NCBI RefSeq assembly: GCF_003097235.1
Contig: NZ_QEQQ01000016.1
Location: forward strand, 62,001-126,000
Reading direction: 5' to 3'
Origin: Pseudomonas sp. CC120222-01a
Lineage (GTDB): Bacteria > Pseudomonadota > Gammaproteobacteria > Pseudomonadales > Pseudomonadaceae
Length of the DNA: 64,000 bases
Translations under genes and position numbers: made by a program
The notes under the pieces: model-generated
What the model was told of the DNA's origin: nothing
Seen by the model: the letters and a program-made list of their open reading frames with translations, nothing else
Database searches by the model: none
Shown here: positions 17,762-26,565 of the stretch, one piece after another
Position numbering within the stretch: the first letter of the stretch is position 1
How the letters are laid out: every line of letters begins with the position of its first letter

Positions 17762-18265
17762 TCAGACGATGGGGTCCATTTTCAGCATGTGCAGGAAGGT
17801 TTCTTCGACGGCAGCCCAGAGATTACTTTCATCGTCAGTGAAGAGGGTTCCGTCAAACTCATATCGGTCGATATCCGATTTCTCCAGTTTTCCCGCTATC
17901 AGGGCCCAGATCAGGTATGTCCTGAGCGATGACTTGTCGCCATTCGCGTTATAAACGTAACAGGACATGTTTTGATAATCGTCAAGGCCATGTTCTGCCA
18001 GGGCGGTCATGAACGTCGTGTGAACGTGCAACTTGACTTGTTCAAAAGCTGCGAACTCTTCGTCATTGAGATCACGCCCTCCCTTACCTTCTCGAAAAAG
18101 ACGCGCCAGCGGGCCCTGAGGGTCAATCGGACCGACCGGAATTTTGGGCTCTTCAGTTTCCGGCTCGAGAGGTAGATTTGGGTCGTTAACCTCGGCTTCT
18201 ACAGGTTCGCCCTCATCGGTAGTCTCGCTCGGCAGTATTTCCGCTAATTTTTCATCGTCAATCAT
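17762..18265 (-). CDS. Hypothetical protein with Pro/Glu-rich N-terminus, 167 aa
   Basis: ATG at 18263-18265 follows AGAGGA at about 8 nt. Residues 1-50 are acidic and Pro-rich (PNLPLEPETEEPKIP), probably disordered. Residues 55-167 look like a compact alpha/beta domain with several aromatic residues (MSCYVYNANGDKSS, IDRYEFDGTLF). There is no signal peptide or membrane segment and I do not recognise the family. GC content is below that of the core genome. It points away from the Ntox15 effector gene across a 310-nt gap and precedes the 129-residue unknown gene, so the two may form one unit. Confidence 0.6.
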   Translation of the reverse strand: MIDDEKLAEILPSETTDEGEPVEAEVNDPNLPLEPETEEPKIPVGPIDPQGPLARLFREGKGGRDLNDEEFAAFEQVKLHVHTTFMTALAEHGLDDYQNMSCYVYNANGDKSSLRTYLIWALIAGKLEKSDIDRYEFDGTLFTDDESNLWAAVEETFLHMLKMDPIV

Positions 18266-18575
18266 CTGGTTGTCCTCTTGAAATGAGCGCCAGCAGGTGG
18301 CAGGGATGATTGAACGATGGATTGATAACCCGTTTGCTCTAACTATCTACCCCATGTCTAGTTACGGGGTCTTGCTTGCAAATCCAGAACAATGATGCAC
18401 ATGCCATCGCCGCTGGCGCTTATGCCTTCAGGTTTGCACGTCGCTACAGCAACTGGTTTTGATGGTCCTCGAACCCTCTAGTTACGAAATAGACTTTTCC
18501 TACAATCGTCTCAGGAATTTCCCATCTCACTCCATGATGTGATTTCCCTGCACAAAACTGGCAGGGAGACGCCTC
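18266..18575. other. 310-nt intergenic region between unknown gene and effector gene
   Basis: This divergent gap should hold promoters for both sides. It is AT-richer than its flanks. No convincing -35/-10 pair, repeat or hairpin with a T-run was found, apart from the ribosome-binding site AGGGAG (18563-18568) of the effector gene. Confidence 0.4.
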
Positions 18576-19922
18576 ATGCTGCTCTGGCAAATCGTGCCCA
18601 CCTGGCACGATATCGAGACACGCATCACCGATGAAATGGGCTACCAAGGAGGTGCCCATTTCCGTACTTACCTCAACGAACAAGTGCCGTCACTGGCCCT
18701 CAACCTGCGCCGCGTGGACAGCGTGCGGCGCGCGTTCCACAAGGCCGAATGGCTAGCCGGCGCGCTGCTGCGCCAGCGCTTCGCCGACCTCGACATCAGA
18801 AGCATCCTCAACGACCTGCTCGGCGTCGCCGAGCAAATGGCGATGATCGTCGCCGGCACTGCCCTCACCGGCGGCTTGCTCGGCGCCGGCATCGGTGCCT
18901 TCGCCGGTGGTGCCGGTGCCATTCCCGGCGGCGTTGCCGGCACCGCCATCGGCTTCAAGGTCAGCGGCTGGATCCTCGGCGCGCTGGGCATCGCCTCTAT
19001 CGCCGAGTTCTTCGTCGATGGCCTGCCGCGTATCGGCGAGTACTACCTCGACGGCATCGGCATCGCCTGGGAAGGCACACGCGGTGAAGAAGGGCTGAAC
19101 GCGTTCAGCCAAGACAACCCGTATGCCATCAACCAGGCGGCGCATTTCATTGCTACCGGGCATGTGGAAGTGGTGATGCTGCTGTTGGGCGCCATGGTGT
19201 CCTACCTCACCCGTGGAGGTGGCAACGCGGGTGTGCTTGCCCTGGAAATGGCCGCCAGCAAGAAAGGCGCGCGGATTGGGCAGTGGATGCTCAAGCACGA
19301 GGAGACTTTGAAGAAACGGCCAGACCTGCAGGTGCCGGAGCGACGCAAAGGGGCGGTGGGTGAGCCACAGCCTGGCCAGCCTAACCGGCCGGTAGGGAAA
19401 GACACGGAACCATCCAAGGGCAAGCCCGGTAGCATGCCGCTGCACACGGTGGCGTGTTTCAAGGCGGACAAATTGCCGGCATCGAAGCATGGCGAGTTTG
19501 AGCGGCAATTAAAAGGACAGCAGGATGGACTGAACCGGCTCACAGTTGAAGAGTTTTTGGATAATGTCGCCAATCCCAAAGCGCGCGATCCGAAGGTTGC
19601 GAAAAACGCTAGAAGGAAGTTGTATGATGATTTGAGGAAAAGAGCTTATAGCGAACTCTCCAAGGATATGAGCCCAGTTGAAGCGAAAAAACTCTCAGCA
19701 AAACAGGCGAAAGAAACAATGTCCTCGCTTGCAGCATTGCACAATCCAGATTTAATCGCCGGTGGTAAGGATGTTATTTCTGACTTTGGTGATAGGCAGG
19801 TAAACTCCACTATCGGTCCCCAGTGGAAAAGCAGGGTGGGTGAGCTAATACAATCAGTCGAAAAGCAATCCAAAGAGGGTGGTGTCTCAGGTTTTTTGAA
19901 TGTTAAATTGCATAAGTGCTAA
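18576..19922 (+). CDS. Ntox15 (Tde1-like) DNase effector with DUF6861-like N-terminus
   Basis: The 448-residue protein has AGGGAG 7 nt before its ATG. Residues 1-240 are a DUF6861-like region with a long Gly/Ala-rich helical hairpin (about 88-145, GLLGAGIGAFAGG), which may act in loading or membrane passage. A Pro/Lys linker (250-285) leads to the C-terminal Ntox15/toxin_43 domain (about 290-448), opening with EFERQLKGQQ and carrying the catalytic HxxD motif as HNPD at 389-392. Family members such as Agrobacterium Tde1 are type VI-secreted DNases. The last 150 codons and the next gene are markedly AT-richer than the 5' part, as expected for a swappable toxin tip. No PAAR, VgrG or secretion gene is in the window. 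Confidence 0.82.
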   Translation: MLLWQIVPTWHDIETRITDEMGYQGGAHFRTYLNEQVPSLALNLRRVDSVRRAFHKAEWLAGALLRQRFADLDIRSILNDLLGVAEQMAMIVAGTALTGGLLGAGIGAFAGGAGAIPGGVAGTAIGFKVSGWILGALGIASIAEFFVDGLPRIGEYYLDGIGIAWEGTRGEEGLNAFSQDNPYAINQAAHFIATGHVEVVMLLLGAMVSYLTRGGGNAGVLALEMAASKKGARIGQWMLKHEETLKKRPDLQVPERRKGAVGEPQPGQPNRPVGKDTEPSKGKPGSMPLHTVACFKADKLPASKHGEFERQLKGQQDGLNRLTVEEFLDNVANPKARDPKVAKNARRKLYDDLRKRAYSELSKDMSPVEAKKLSAKQAKETMSSLAALHNPDLIAGGKDVISDFGDRQVNSTIGPQWKSRVGELIQSVEKQSKEGGVSGFLNVKLHKC

Positions 19923-19941
19923 CAAGCTAAGGAGCGCAAAA

Positions 19942-20559
19942 ATGGACGAAGTTTACTCACTTTTCATAGAGGAAATGGGCGAGCCTATGTTCAGGCAAGA
20001 GGTACCTCCCTCTAGCATAGAGCGCTACAAAGGTAAGTTGCCTAGAAAAATGTTGGAGTATTGGGCCGAGCACGGCTGGTGCGGATATGGTGATGGGATT
20101 TTTTGGACAGTCAATCCTCAAGACTACGAGGGCGTGGTTGCCTCATTTATAGAAGGCACTGCGCTAGAAGGGCGCGATACCTATCACATGATTGCCCGCG
20201 GCGCTTTTGGCGACCTCTATTTGTACGGTGAAAATTCCGGGTTCTCATTAAAAATCACAGCCTTTACTTCAAGCTATTGCGGTACTGTTGATGAGCTTGA
20301 TGCAGAGGATATGGATAGGGAAGTGGAGGGTTTCTTTCTTTTGATGGAGCGGGAGTCCAATGATTTTGGAGATTTCTTCGAGCCTGCAAAGAAAAGTTTA
20401 GGTGTCCTTGGGTGTGATGAGATGTACGGTTTTGTTCCGGCGCTAGCGTTTGGTGGGTTATGCAAACTTGAAAATCTACAAAAGGTAAATGCAGTGGAGC
20501 ATTTGATATTGCTCTCCCAGTTGTCACCTCTAAAACCCTACAGTTTCTCCGATTTTTAA
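19942..20559 (+). CDS. GAD-like/DUF1851 immunity protein (Tdi1-like)
   Basis: ATG 19942 (MDEVYSLFIEEMG) is preceded by AAGGAG at 7 nt and lies 19 nt after the effector stop, so the pair is one operon. The 205-residue protein has a GAD-like N-terminal domain (about 1-110: LPRKMLEYWAEHGWCGYGDG, FWTVNPQDY) and a DUF1851 C-terminal domain (about 120-200). This is the architecture of Tdi1, which neutralises the Tde1 DNase. Low GC (about 46%) is shared with the toxin domain. It should protect the producer from the adjacent effector. Confidence 0.85.
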   Translation: MDEVYSLFIEEMGEPMFRQEVPPSSIERYKGKLPRKMLEYWAEHGWCGYGDGIFWTVNPQDYEGVVASFIEGTALEGRDTYHMIARGAFGDLYLYGENSGFSLKITAFTSSYCGTVDELDAEDMDREVEGFFLLMERESNDFGDFFEPAKKSLGVLGCDEMYGFVPALAFGGLCKLENLQKVNAVEHLILLSQLSPLKPYSFSDF

Positions 20560-20575
20560 TAGAGCACGCTGAGAA

Positions 20576-20596
20576 AGGGGCTGCCCAGCAGCCCCT
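20576..20596. terminator. Hairpin between immunity gene and cysZ
   Basis: An 8-bp stem (AGGGGCTG / CAGCCCCT, loop CCCAG) lies between two convergent genes. On the minus strand it is followed by TTCTC, so it is best read as the cysZ terminator; on the plus strand there is no T-run. Confidence 0.5.
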
Positions 20597-20604
20597 CGCT
20601 CAAT

Positions 20605-21333
20605 TCAGTTCCGCTCGCGCACCCAGAACAACGTAGCCCCCGCCACCGCCGCCGGCATCATCAGCACGTTCACGCCCGGAATGAGCAAGGCCAGGTAGGT
20701 AATCCCGCCAAACCCCATCGACTGCCAGCGCTTCTGTCGCAGCCAGGCCAGCATGTCCTGCCAGCTCATCTTGTTGTTGTCCGCCGGGTAGTCGATGTAC
20801 TGGATCGCCATCATCCACACGCCGAACACCAGCCACAGCGGCGCGGCGATCACGTTGACCACCGGGATCAGCGACAGGATGAACAGGCCGATGGCCCGCG
20901 GCAGGAAGTAACCGAGCTTGCGCATCTCGCGGCCGAAGGTGCGTGGCACCATGGCCACCAGCTCACCCCAGCTGAAGGCCGGGAACGGGTCCTGGCCGCG
21001 CACCACCACTTCGACCTTTTCCGCGAGGAAGCCGTTGAACGGCGCGGCGATGACGTTGGCCACCAGGGTGAAGGTGAAGAACACCATCAGCACCAGCAAG
21101 GCGACGAACAGTGGCCAGAGAATGTAGGAAAGGAAGCTCAACCAGCTGGGCAGGGTTGGCATCAGCGCGTCGAGCCACAGGCTGAACTCGTGGCCGGCGA
21201 AGTAGATCAGGCCGCCAAATAGCAGCAGGTTGATCGCCAGCGGCAGTAGCACGAACATCCGCAGGTTGGGGCTCAGCACCAGTTTCAGGCCTTCGCGCAG
21301 GTACTGGGGGCCGGAGAGGACAGGGGCTTGCAT
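20605..21333 (-). CDS. cysZ: CysZ-type sulfate transporter (EI24 family)
   Basis: The 242-residue inner-membrane protein has four hydrophobic segments at about 25-50, 68-95, 148-175 and 205-230. It carries the family sequence LREGLKLVLSPNLRMFVLLPL at its N-terminus and an NVIAAPFNGFLAEKVE block after the second membrane segment. CysZ takes up sulfate for cysteine synthesis. Length equals that of known CysZ proteins. It is transcribed alone, away from trxB, with a 313-nt divergent gap. Confidence 0.88.
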   Translation of the reverse strand: MQAPVLSGPQYLREGLKLVLSPNLRMFVLLPLAINLLLFGGLIYFAGHEFSLWLDALMPTLPSWLSFLSYILWPLFVALLVLMVFFTFTLVANVIAAPFNGFLAEKVEVVVRGQDPFPAFSWGELVAMVPRTFGREMRKLGYFLPRAIGLFILSLIPVVNVIAAPLWLVFGVWMMAIQYIDYPADNNKMSWQDMLAWLRQKRWQSMGFGGITYLALLIPGVNVLMMPAAVAGATLFWVRERN

Positions 21334-21646
21334 CGGGACACTCCGCAGAGAAGGGAAAACGCGCTGACCTTACCGAGTTTGCCGCGCCGACGAAAGGCAG
21401 GCAGACATGAAGAAACCGGCTGTAACAAATGTGCCAAGGGTGTTGGCCCAGGTGAAATTCGCAGATAGAGGATGCCTATGAGGTGGATTGTCGAAGGATA
21501 TTTCCTTAATCTCTGCCACCTCGCTACAGTGCGCTCAACTTTCCGCTTTCTGGGCCTGCGCGTTGTAGGACTTCCCCAAGTGCTGCGTGGGTCCTTTTTA
21601 ATTTCCAGCTGGCGGCCCCCTTGGGCCCGCTCGACAGGAGTTCGAC
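21334..21646. other. Divergent cysZ-trxB gap with a terminator-like hairpin
   Basis: This 313-nt region should contain the promoters of cysZ and trxB. No clear sigma70 boxes were found. The one notable element, 21567-21599 on the plus strand, is a stem AGGAC / GTCCT with a second short stem CCA / TGG inside, followed by a run of T. It looks like an intrinsic terminator 48 nt before the trxB start. It may attenuate trxB or end a short upstream transcript. Confidence 0.4.
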
Positions 21647-22609
21647 ATGTCTGAAGTACGTCATTCGCGCGTCATCATCCTCGGTTCCGGCCCTGCCGGT
21701 TACAGCGCCGCGGTCTACGCCGCCCGCGCCAACCTCAAGCCACTGCTGATCACCGGCATGCAGGCGGGTGGCCAGCTGACCACCACCACCGAAGTCGACA
21801 ACTGGCCGGGCGACCCCCACGGCCTGACCGGTCCGGCCCTGATGCAGCGCATGCAGGAGCACGCCGAGCGTTTCGAGACCGAGATCGTCTTCGACCACAT
21901 CAACGCCGTCGACCTGGCCAACAAGCCGTTCACCCTGCAAGGTGACAGCGGCAAATACACCTGCGACGCACTGATCATCGCCACTGGCGCCAGCGCCCGT
22001 TACCTGGGCCTGCCGTCGGAAGAAGCGTTCATGGGCAAGGGCGTTTCGGCCTGTGCCACCTGCGACGGCTTCTTCTACCGCAACAAGCCGGTTGCCGTGG
22101 TTGGCGGTGGCAACACTGCCGTGGAAGAAGCACTGTACCTGGCCAACATCGCCAGCAAGGTGACCCTGGTGCACCGTCGCGAAACCTTCCGCGCCGAGAA
22201 GATCCTGGTCGACAAGCTCAACGCCCGTGTCGCTGAAGGCAAGATCGAGCTCAAGCTCAACGCCACCCTGGACGAAGTGCTGGGTGACAACATGGGTGTG
22301 ACCGGTGCGCGCCTGAAGAACAACGACGGTAGCTTCGACGAAATCAAGGTCGACGGCGTGTTCATCGCCATCGGCCACACCCCGAACACCTCGCTGTTCG
22401 AAGGCCAGCTGACCCTCAAGGACGGCTACCTGGTGGTTGCCGGCGGCCGTGAAGGCAACGCCACCGCCACCAACGTCGAAGGCGTGTTCGCTGCTGGTGA
22501 CGTGGCTGACCACGTTTACCGTCAGGCCATCACCTCGGCTGGCGCCGGCTGCATGGCAGCCCTGGACGTCGAGCGTTACCTGGACGGCCTGGCCAACGCC
22601 TCGTTCTGA
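21647..22609 (+). CDS. trxB: Thioredoxin reductase
   Basis: The 320-residue flavoprotein has the FAD loop GSGPAG at residues 13-18, the redox pair CATC at 136-139 and a second nucleotide loop VGGGNTAVE near 152 for NADPH. The late GVFAAGDVAD motif binds FAD. It reduces thioredoxin with NADPH. Length and motif order match low-molecular-weight bacterial TrxB. The start has AGGAG 7 nt upstream. An intrinsic terminator follows 11 nt after the stop. Confidence 0.97.
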   Translation: MSEVRHSRVIILGSGPAGYSAAVYAARANLKPLLITGMQAGGQLTTTTEVDNWPGDPHGLTGPALMQRMQEHAERFETEIVFDHINAVDLANKPFTLQGDSGKYTCDALIIATGASARYLGLPSEEAFMGKGVSACATCDGFFYRNKPVAVVGGGNTAVEEALYLANIASKVTLVHRRETFRAEKILVDKLNARVAEGKIELKLNATLDEVLGDNMGVTGARLKNNDGSFDEIKVDGVFIAIGHTPNTSLFEGQLTLKDGYLVVAGGREGNATATNVEGVFAAGDVADHVYRQAITSAGAGCMAALDVERYLDGLANASF

Positions 22610-22620
22610 TTCAGGAAATA

Positions 22621-22648
22621 AAAAAACCGGCCATCTGGCCGGTTTTTT
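22621..22648. terminator. Bidirectional terminator between trxB and nadC
   Basis: AAAAAACCGGCC and GGCCGGTTTTTT form a perfect stem with flanking A6/T6, so it works in both directions. It lies between the converging trxB and nadC genes. Confidence 0.85.
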
Positions 22649-22664
22649 CATGCCTGCGATTCGG

Positions 22665-23513
22665 TCACAGGCTCAGTCGCATCGACAGGTCCACGGCCTT
22701 CACATCCTTGGTCATGGCGCCAATCGAGATGTAGTCGACGCCAGTTTCGGCAATCACCCGCAGGGTGGTTTCGTTGACCCCACCACTGGCCTCCAGCTTG
22801 GCCTTGCCAGCGTTGATACGCACCGCCTCGCGCATTTCATCCAGGGTCAGTTCGTCGAGCATGATGATGTCGGCGCCCGCATTCAGCGCCTGGCGCAGTT
22901 CATCCAGGCTTTCCACTTCGATTTCCACCGGTTTGCCAGGGGCGATGCGGTGCGCCGCCGCCACGGCCTCGGCCACGCCACCGCTGGCGGCAATGTGGTT
23001 TTCCTTGATCAGGAAGGCGTCATACAGGCCGATGCGATGGTTGTGGCAACCACCGCAGGTGACCGCGTACTTCTGCGCCAGGCGCAGGCCCGGCAGGGTC
23101 TTGCGGGTGTCGAGCAGTTGCACCTGGGTACCTTCGACCAGGTCGGCCAGGAAGCGCGCACGGGTGGCCACACCCGACAGCATCTGCAGGAAGTTCAGCG
23201 CGCTGCGCTCACCGCTGAGCAGCGAGCGTGCCGGGCCTTCGAGGTGGAACAGCGGCTGATTGGCGGTGGCACGCTCGCCATCGGCCACCTGCCAGTGCAC
23301 GGCCACGCGCGGGTCAAGCTGACGGAACACGGCATCGACCCAGGCGGTGCCGGCAATCACACAGTCTTCGCGGGTGATGATGGTGGCCTTGGCCAGGCGC
23401 TCGGCCGGGATCAGCTGCGCGGTGATGTCGCCGCTGCCGATGTCCTCCAGCAGTGCACGGCGCACATTGGCTTCGATCTCGGCGGTCAGGTCGGCAAGGC
23501 GTAGGTTCGGCAT
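22665..23513 (-). CDS. nadC: Quinolinate (nicotinate-nucleotide) phosphoribosyltransferase
   Basis: ATG at 23511-23513 (MPNLRLADL) is chosen because a GGAG lies just upstream; an ATG four codons earlier would sit on that site. The 282-residue enzyme has the family blocks EDIGSGDITA, RTLL-type SGERSALNFLQ, the DTRKTLPGLR substrate loop, CGGCHNHRIGLYD and the C-terminal EASGGVNETT. It converts quinolinate and PRPP to nicotinate mononucleotide in de novo NAD synthesis. It is transcribed alone, converging on trxB. Confidence 0.95.
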   Translation of the reverse strand: MPNLRLADLTAEIEANVRRALLEDIGSGDITAQLIPAERLAKATIITREDCVIAGTAWVDAVFRQLDPRVAVHWQVADGERATANQPLFHLEGPARSLLSGERSALNFLQMLSGVATRARFLADLVEGTQVQLLDTRKTLPGLRLAQKYAVTCGGCHNHRIGLYDAFLIKENHIAASGGVAEAVAAAHRIAPGKPVEIEVESLDELRQALNAGADIIMLDELTLDEMREAVRINAGKAKLEASGGVNETTLRVIAETGVDYISIGAMTKDVKAVDLSMRLSL

Positions 23514-23758
23514 GGTCGGCTCCACAAGCTAGGTGCCGGCGATTATAGGGCAGGGGGACTGCGCCGTGTACAGCTTGCCTTGCAGGTGACCATTGGTCAG
23601 GTCAAATGAGCATCTGCCCGGAAACAGAGTCACTTGCCCGCCAGTGAAGAGTGCTGGCAGCTGTCGGCATTTTTACCGATAATGGCGCCTAACAATTGGC
23701 GTCATAGCTTTGACGATTTTTCGCGCTGTCGAATACATTACCCAGCAAGGAGTTCGGG

Positions 23759-25903
23759 ATGCATAAAGAAGGCAAGGTGGTGCCCCTGGCGGCGGCCATC
23801 GATCGAGGCGCACGCACGCCCTTGCCTTGCCTTCCGGTGTTGCTTCTGCAAGTGCGTGACAAGGCCGCCCTGCAACTGCGCCAAGGCTTGCAGGCGCTGT
23901 TCGACAATGCAGACGACACACTTTTCGAAATGGCCGACCGGGCAGCCGACCGCTTCGACCAGAACCTGTATTTCGAGGCCATGCGTGACCTGCGCCTGAA
24001 GCGCAAGCACATCGAACGCGGCTTTCTCGACATCTTCTACGACACCTTCGCCCGGATCGGCCAGTTCGACCCGCTGGGCCAGCAGGCGTCGAAAAACCAG
24101 GCATACAGGGAGCGTGCCGTCGTCGTCGACGGCATGGTCGCACGGGTGCTGTCGCGTGATGGCCTCGCCCTCGAGCAACTGGGCATGCGTTTGCAGTGCC
24201 TGCTCGCGCGCAGCTTCGACGAGCAGCAGAACCCGTTCGGGCCTGCTGCGCTGTGCGGCTATTTCCTCGATGCCGGGCGCAACCTGGGCGTGGGCCTGCG
24301 GGTCAAGCTGATCCTGCTCAAGCTGTTCGAGCGCTATGTGCTGCGTGACATCGACGTGCTTTATGTTGAAGCCAACCAGTTGCTGGCCGCTGCGGGCGTG
24401 ATGCCGGATCTGCAGCCAGCACCGCGTCGGCGTGCCGAGGATCACCGCCTGAGCTCACGGCGCGTGCCGGCCAATCGCGAGCCTGATGCCATGGGCGCAG
24501 ACAGTGCCGGGCAGGCCTTCATGTGTTCGCTGGAAGGCCTGCTGGCGCCGTGCCGAGGGCGCATCGCCCCGCGCCTGCAAGCCGCTGCCAGTGCCGAGCC
24601 GATCAGCACCGCCGACTTGCTGCGCCTGCTTTCGCACCTGCAGCATTATGTGCCGGCCACGATCGAAGAGGATGACTTCGACCTGGGGCAGCAGCTTGAA
24701 CAATTGTTGCTGCGGGTTAGCGTGCGCAGCGGTACGCGCCGACGCATCGCCTGCAACGACGAGGACATGATCAACCTGGTCGGCCTGCTGTTCGCCTACA
24801 TCGCCGCCGATGACAATCTGCCGCTGAGCTTGCGCGCGCTGATCGTTCGCCTGCACATTCCGCTGCTCAAGGTAGCGCTGCTGGACAAAGGCCTGTTCAG
24901 CCGTGCCAGCCACCCGGCACGGCGCCTGCTCAATGAGATTGCCGCTGTCGCGATCGGCTGGGAAACCGGCAGCGAAGGCCTGCGCGACAGCCTGCACCTG
25001 CGCGTGGAGCGCATCGTCCAGCGCCTGCTCAACGATTTCACCGAAGATGCCTCGCTGTTCACCGAACTGCTGGAGGACTTCCTTGCCTTCAGCCAGGACG
25101 AGCGCCGGCGCAACGAACTGCTGGAGCAGCGTACACGCGATGCCGAAGAAGGGCGCGCCCGTGCCTTGCAGGCCCGCCAGCAGGTGCAGCAGGCGCTCAA
25201 CCAGCGTCTGCGCGGGCGCACCTTGCCGCAGGCGGTCGTGCACATGCTGGTTCAGGCCTGGAGCCAGGTGCTGTTGCTGGCCTGGCTAAAGCAGGGCGAA
25301 GCGTCCCCAGCCTGGGAGCAGGCGCTGGCGACCATGGATACCCTGCTCGCCAGTATCGCCCCGCATCAACAGCCGCAGGTGTTACTGCAACAAGTGCCAG
25401 GCCTGCTCAAGTCACTGCGTGACGGCCTGGCCAGTGTGGCGCTGGACTCGGCGGCTACCCGCGAATTCTTCCTGCAACTGGAGCAACTGCACTTGCGTGC
25501 GTGTGCGGGGGCCGAACAGCCAGATGGCAGCCATGAACTGGCCGAAGTCCTGGTGGCTGAAGACATCGTGCTGGCCATCGCCGAAGAGTCCGCCTGCGTG
25601 CCACTGCGTCAACGCGATGAGCACGCGGCGGAGCTGCGCCAGGTGCAGCGCTTGCGGATCGGTACCTGGGTAGAAATGCTCGATGACGACGAGCCCTTGC
25701 GCTGCAAGCTGGTCGCGCGCATCGACAGCAGCGACCGCCTGGTCTTCGCCAACCGTACCGGGATGAAAGTGCGTGAATGGAACTCGGCCGGCCTGGCGCA
25801 GGCCCTGCGTCGAGGCGAGGCGCGGTTGCTGGATGATGGCCTGCTGTTCGAGCGGGCACTGGAAACCGTGCTCGAAGGCCTGCGTCAGCAACAGGTGCAC
25901 TGA
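23759..25903 (+). CDS. DUF1631 domain-containing protein
   Basis: The 714-residue protein starts at ATG 23759 with AAGGAG 6 nt upstream. It fits the DUF1631 family over its whole length, with the helical N-terminal block (LRQGLQALFDNADDTLFEMA) and a C-terminal beta-rich part (about 630-700: LRIGTWVEMLDDDEPLRCKL) that resembles a PilZ-type barrel without the RxxxR motif being obvious. No signal peptide or membrane span is present. Older annotations call members thymidine-phosphorylase-like, which the sequence does not support. The function is unknown. A possible promoter (TTGACG, 18 nt, TACATT) lies at 23710-23739. Confidence 0.85.
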   Translation: MHKEGKVVPLAAAIDRGARTPLPCLPVLLLQVRDKAALQLRQGLQALFDNADDTLFEMADRAADRFDQNLYFEAMRDLRLKRKHIERGFLDIFYDTFARIGQFDPLGQQASKNQAYRERAVVVDGMVARVLSRDGLALEQLGMRLQCLLARSFDEQQNPFGPAALCGYFLDAGRNLGVGLRVKLILLKLFERYVLRDIDVLYVEANQLLAAAGVMPDLQPAPRRRAEDHRLSSRRVPANREPDAMGADSAGQAFMCSLEGLLAPCRGRIAPRLQAAASAEPISTADLLRLLSHLQHYVPATIEEDDFDLGQQLEQLLLRVSVRSGTRRRIACNDEDMINLVGLLFAYIAADDNLPLSLRALIVRLHIPLLKVALLDKGLFSRASHPARRLLNEIAAVAIGWETGSEGLRDSLHLRVERIVQRLLNDFTEDASLFTELLEDFLAFSQDERRRNELLEQRTRDAEEGRARALQARQQVQQALNQRLRGRTLPQAVVHMLVQAWSQVLLLAWLKQGEASPAWEQALATMDTLLASIAPHQQPQVLLQQVPGLLKSLRDGLASVALDSAATREFFLQLEQLHLRACAGAEQPDGSHELAEVLVAEDIVLAIAEESACVPLRQRDEHAAELRQVQRLRIGTWVEMLDDDEPLRCKLVARIDSSDRLVFANRTGMKVREWNSAGLAQALRRGEARLLDDGLLFERALETVLEGLRQQQVH

Positions 25904-25992
25904 GCCGACGGCATTACAATCATTCACATGCACTACGCCCCGGGAGCAAGGCATACTGCGGCTCTGTACCGGTGTTTTTCAGGATCTGCCCC

Positions 25993-26565
25993 ATGCAATT
26001 GGACCGTGCCACTGGCTGGTTCCACGGAAACGGAATCACCCACTGCCCCTCGCCGAACTTCAACGCCCGCCCGGACGGTGAAGCGATTTCCCTGCTGGTA
26101 ATCCACAACATCAGCCTGCCACCGGCCTGCTTCGGCAGCGGCAAGGTGCAGCAGTTCTTCCAGAACCGCCTGGATCCGAACGAGCACCCTTACTTTGCCA
26201 GCATCAGCCACCTGACCGTCTCGGCGCACCTGTTCGTCGAGCGCGACGGAGCGGTGACCCAGTTCGTGTCGCTGCTCGACCGGGCCTGGCATGCCGGCGT
26301 ATCGAGCTTCGACGGGCGTGAGGGCTGCAACGACTTTTCCATCGGGATCGAACTGGAAGGCACCGACGATCTGCCCTATACCGATGCCCAGTACGCCGTG
26401 CTGGAGCAACTGACCCGGCAGATCCAGGCTGTCTGGCCGGTGATCGACCTTGCGCGTATCCAGGGCCACAGCGACATTGCCCCGGTGCGCAAGACCGACC
26501 CCGGCCCGGCGTTCGACTGGGCGCGTTACCGCAACGCCGTGAAGGACAACGAGGACAACGCATGA
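25993..26565 (+). CDS. ampD: 1,6-anhydro-N-acetylmuramyl-L-alanine amidase AmpD
   Basis: ATG 25993 (MQLDRATGW) is preceded by AGGA; seven more codons are open upstream but lack support. The 190-residue amidase_2 enzyme has the zinc ligands in LLVIHNISLP (His near 37), a second His in VSAHLFVERDG or nearby and the closing HSDIAPVRKTDPG block with His near 159 and the catalytic Lys/Asp. It removes the stem peptide from anhydro-muropeptides during cell-wall recycling in the cytoplasm; its loss derepresses AmpC in many pseudomonads. There is no signal peptide, as expected. Its stop overlaps ampE by 4 nt. Confidence 0.95.
   Translation: MQLDRATGWFHGNGITHCPSPNFNARPDGEAISLLVIHNISLPPACFGSGKVQQFFQNRLDPNEHPYFASISHLTVSAHLFVERDGAVTQFVSLLDRAWHAGVSSFDGREGCNDFSIGIELEGTDDLPYTDAQYAVLEQLTRQIQAVWPVIDLARIQGHSDIAPVRKTDPGPAFDWARYRNAVKDNEDNA

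Noticed and set aside
18444..18683. 79-codon minus-strand frame overlapping the effector start
   Set aside because: It has no ribosome site and lies opposite the promoter and start of a well-supported gene.
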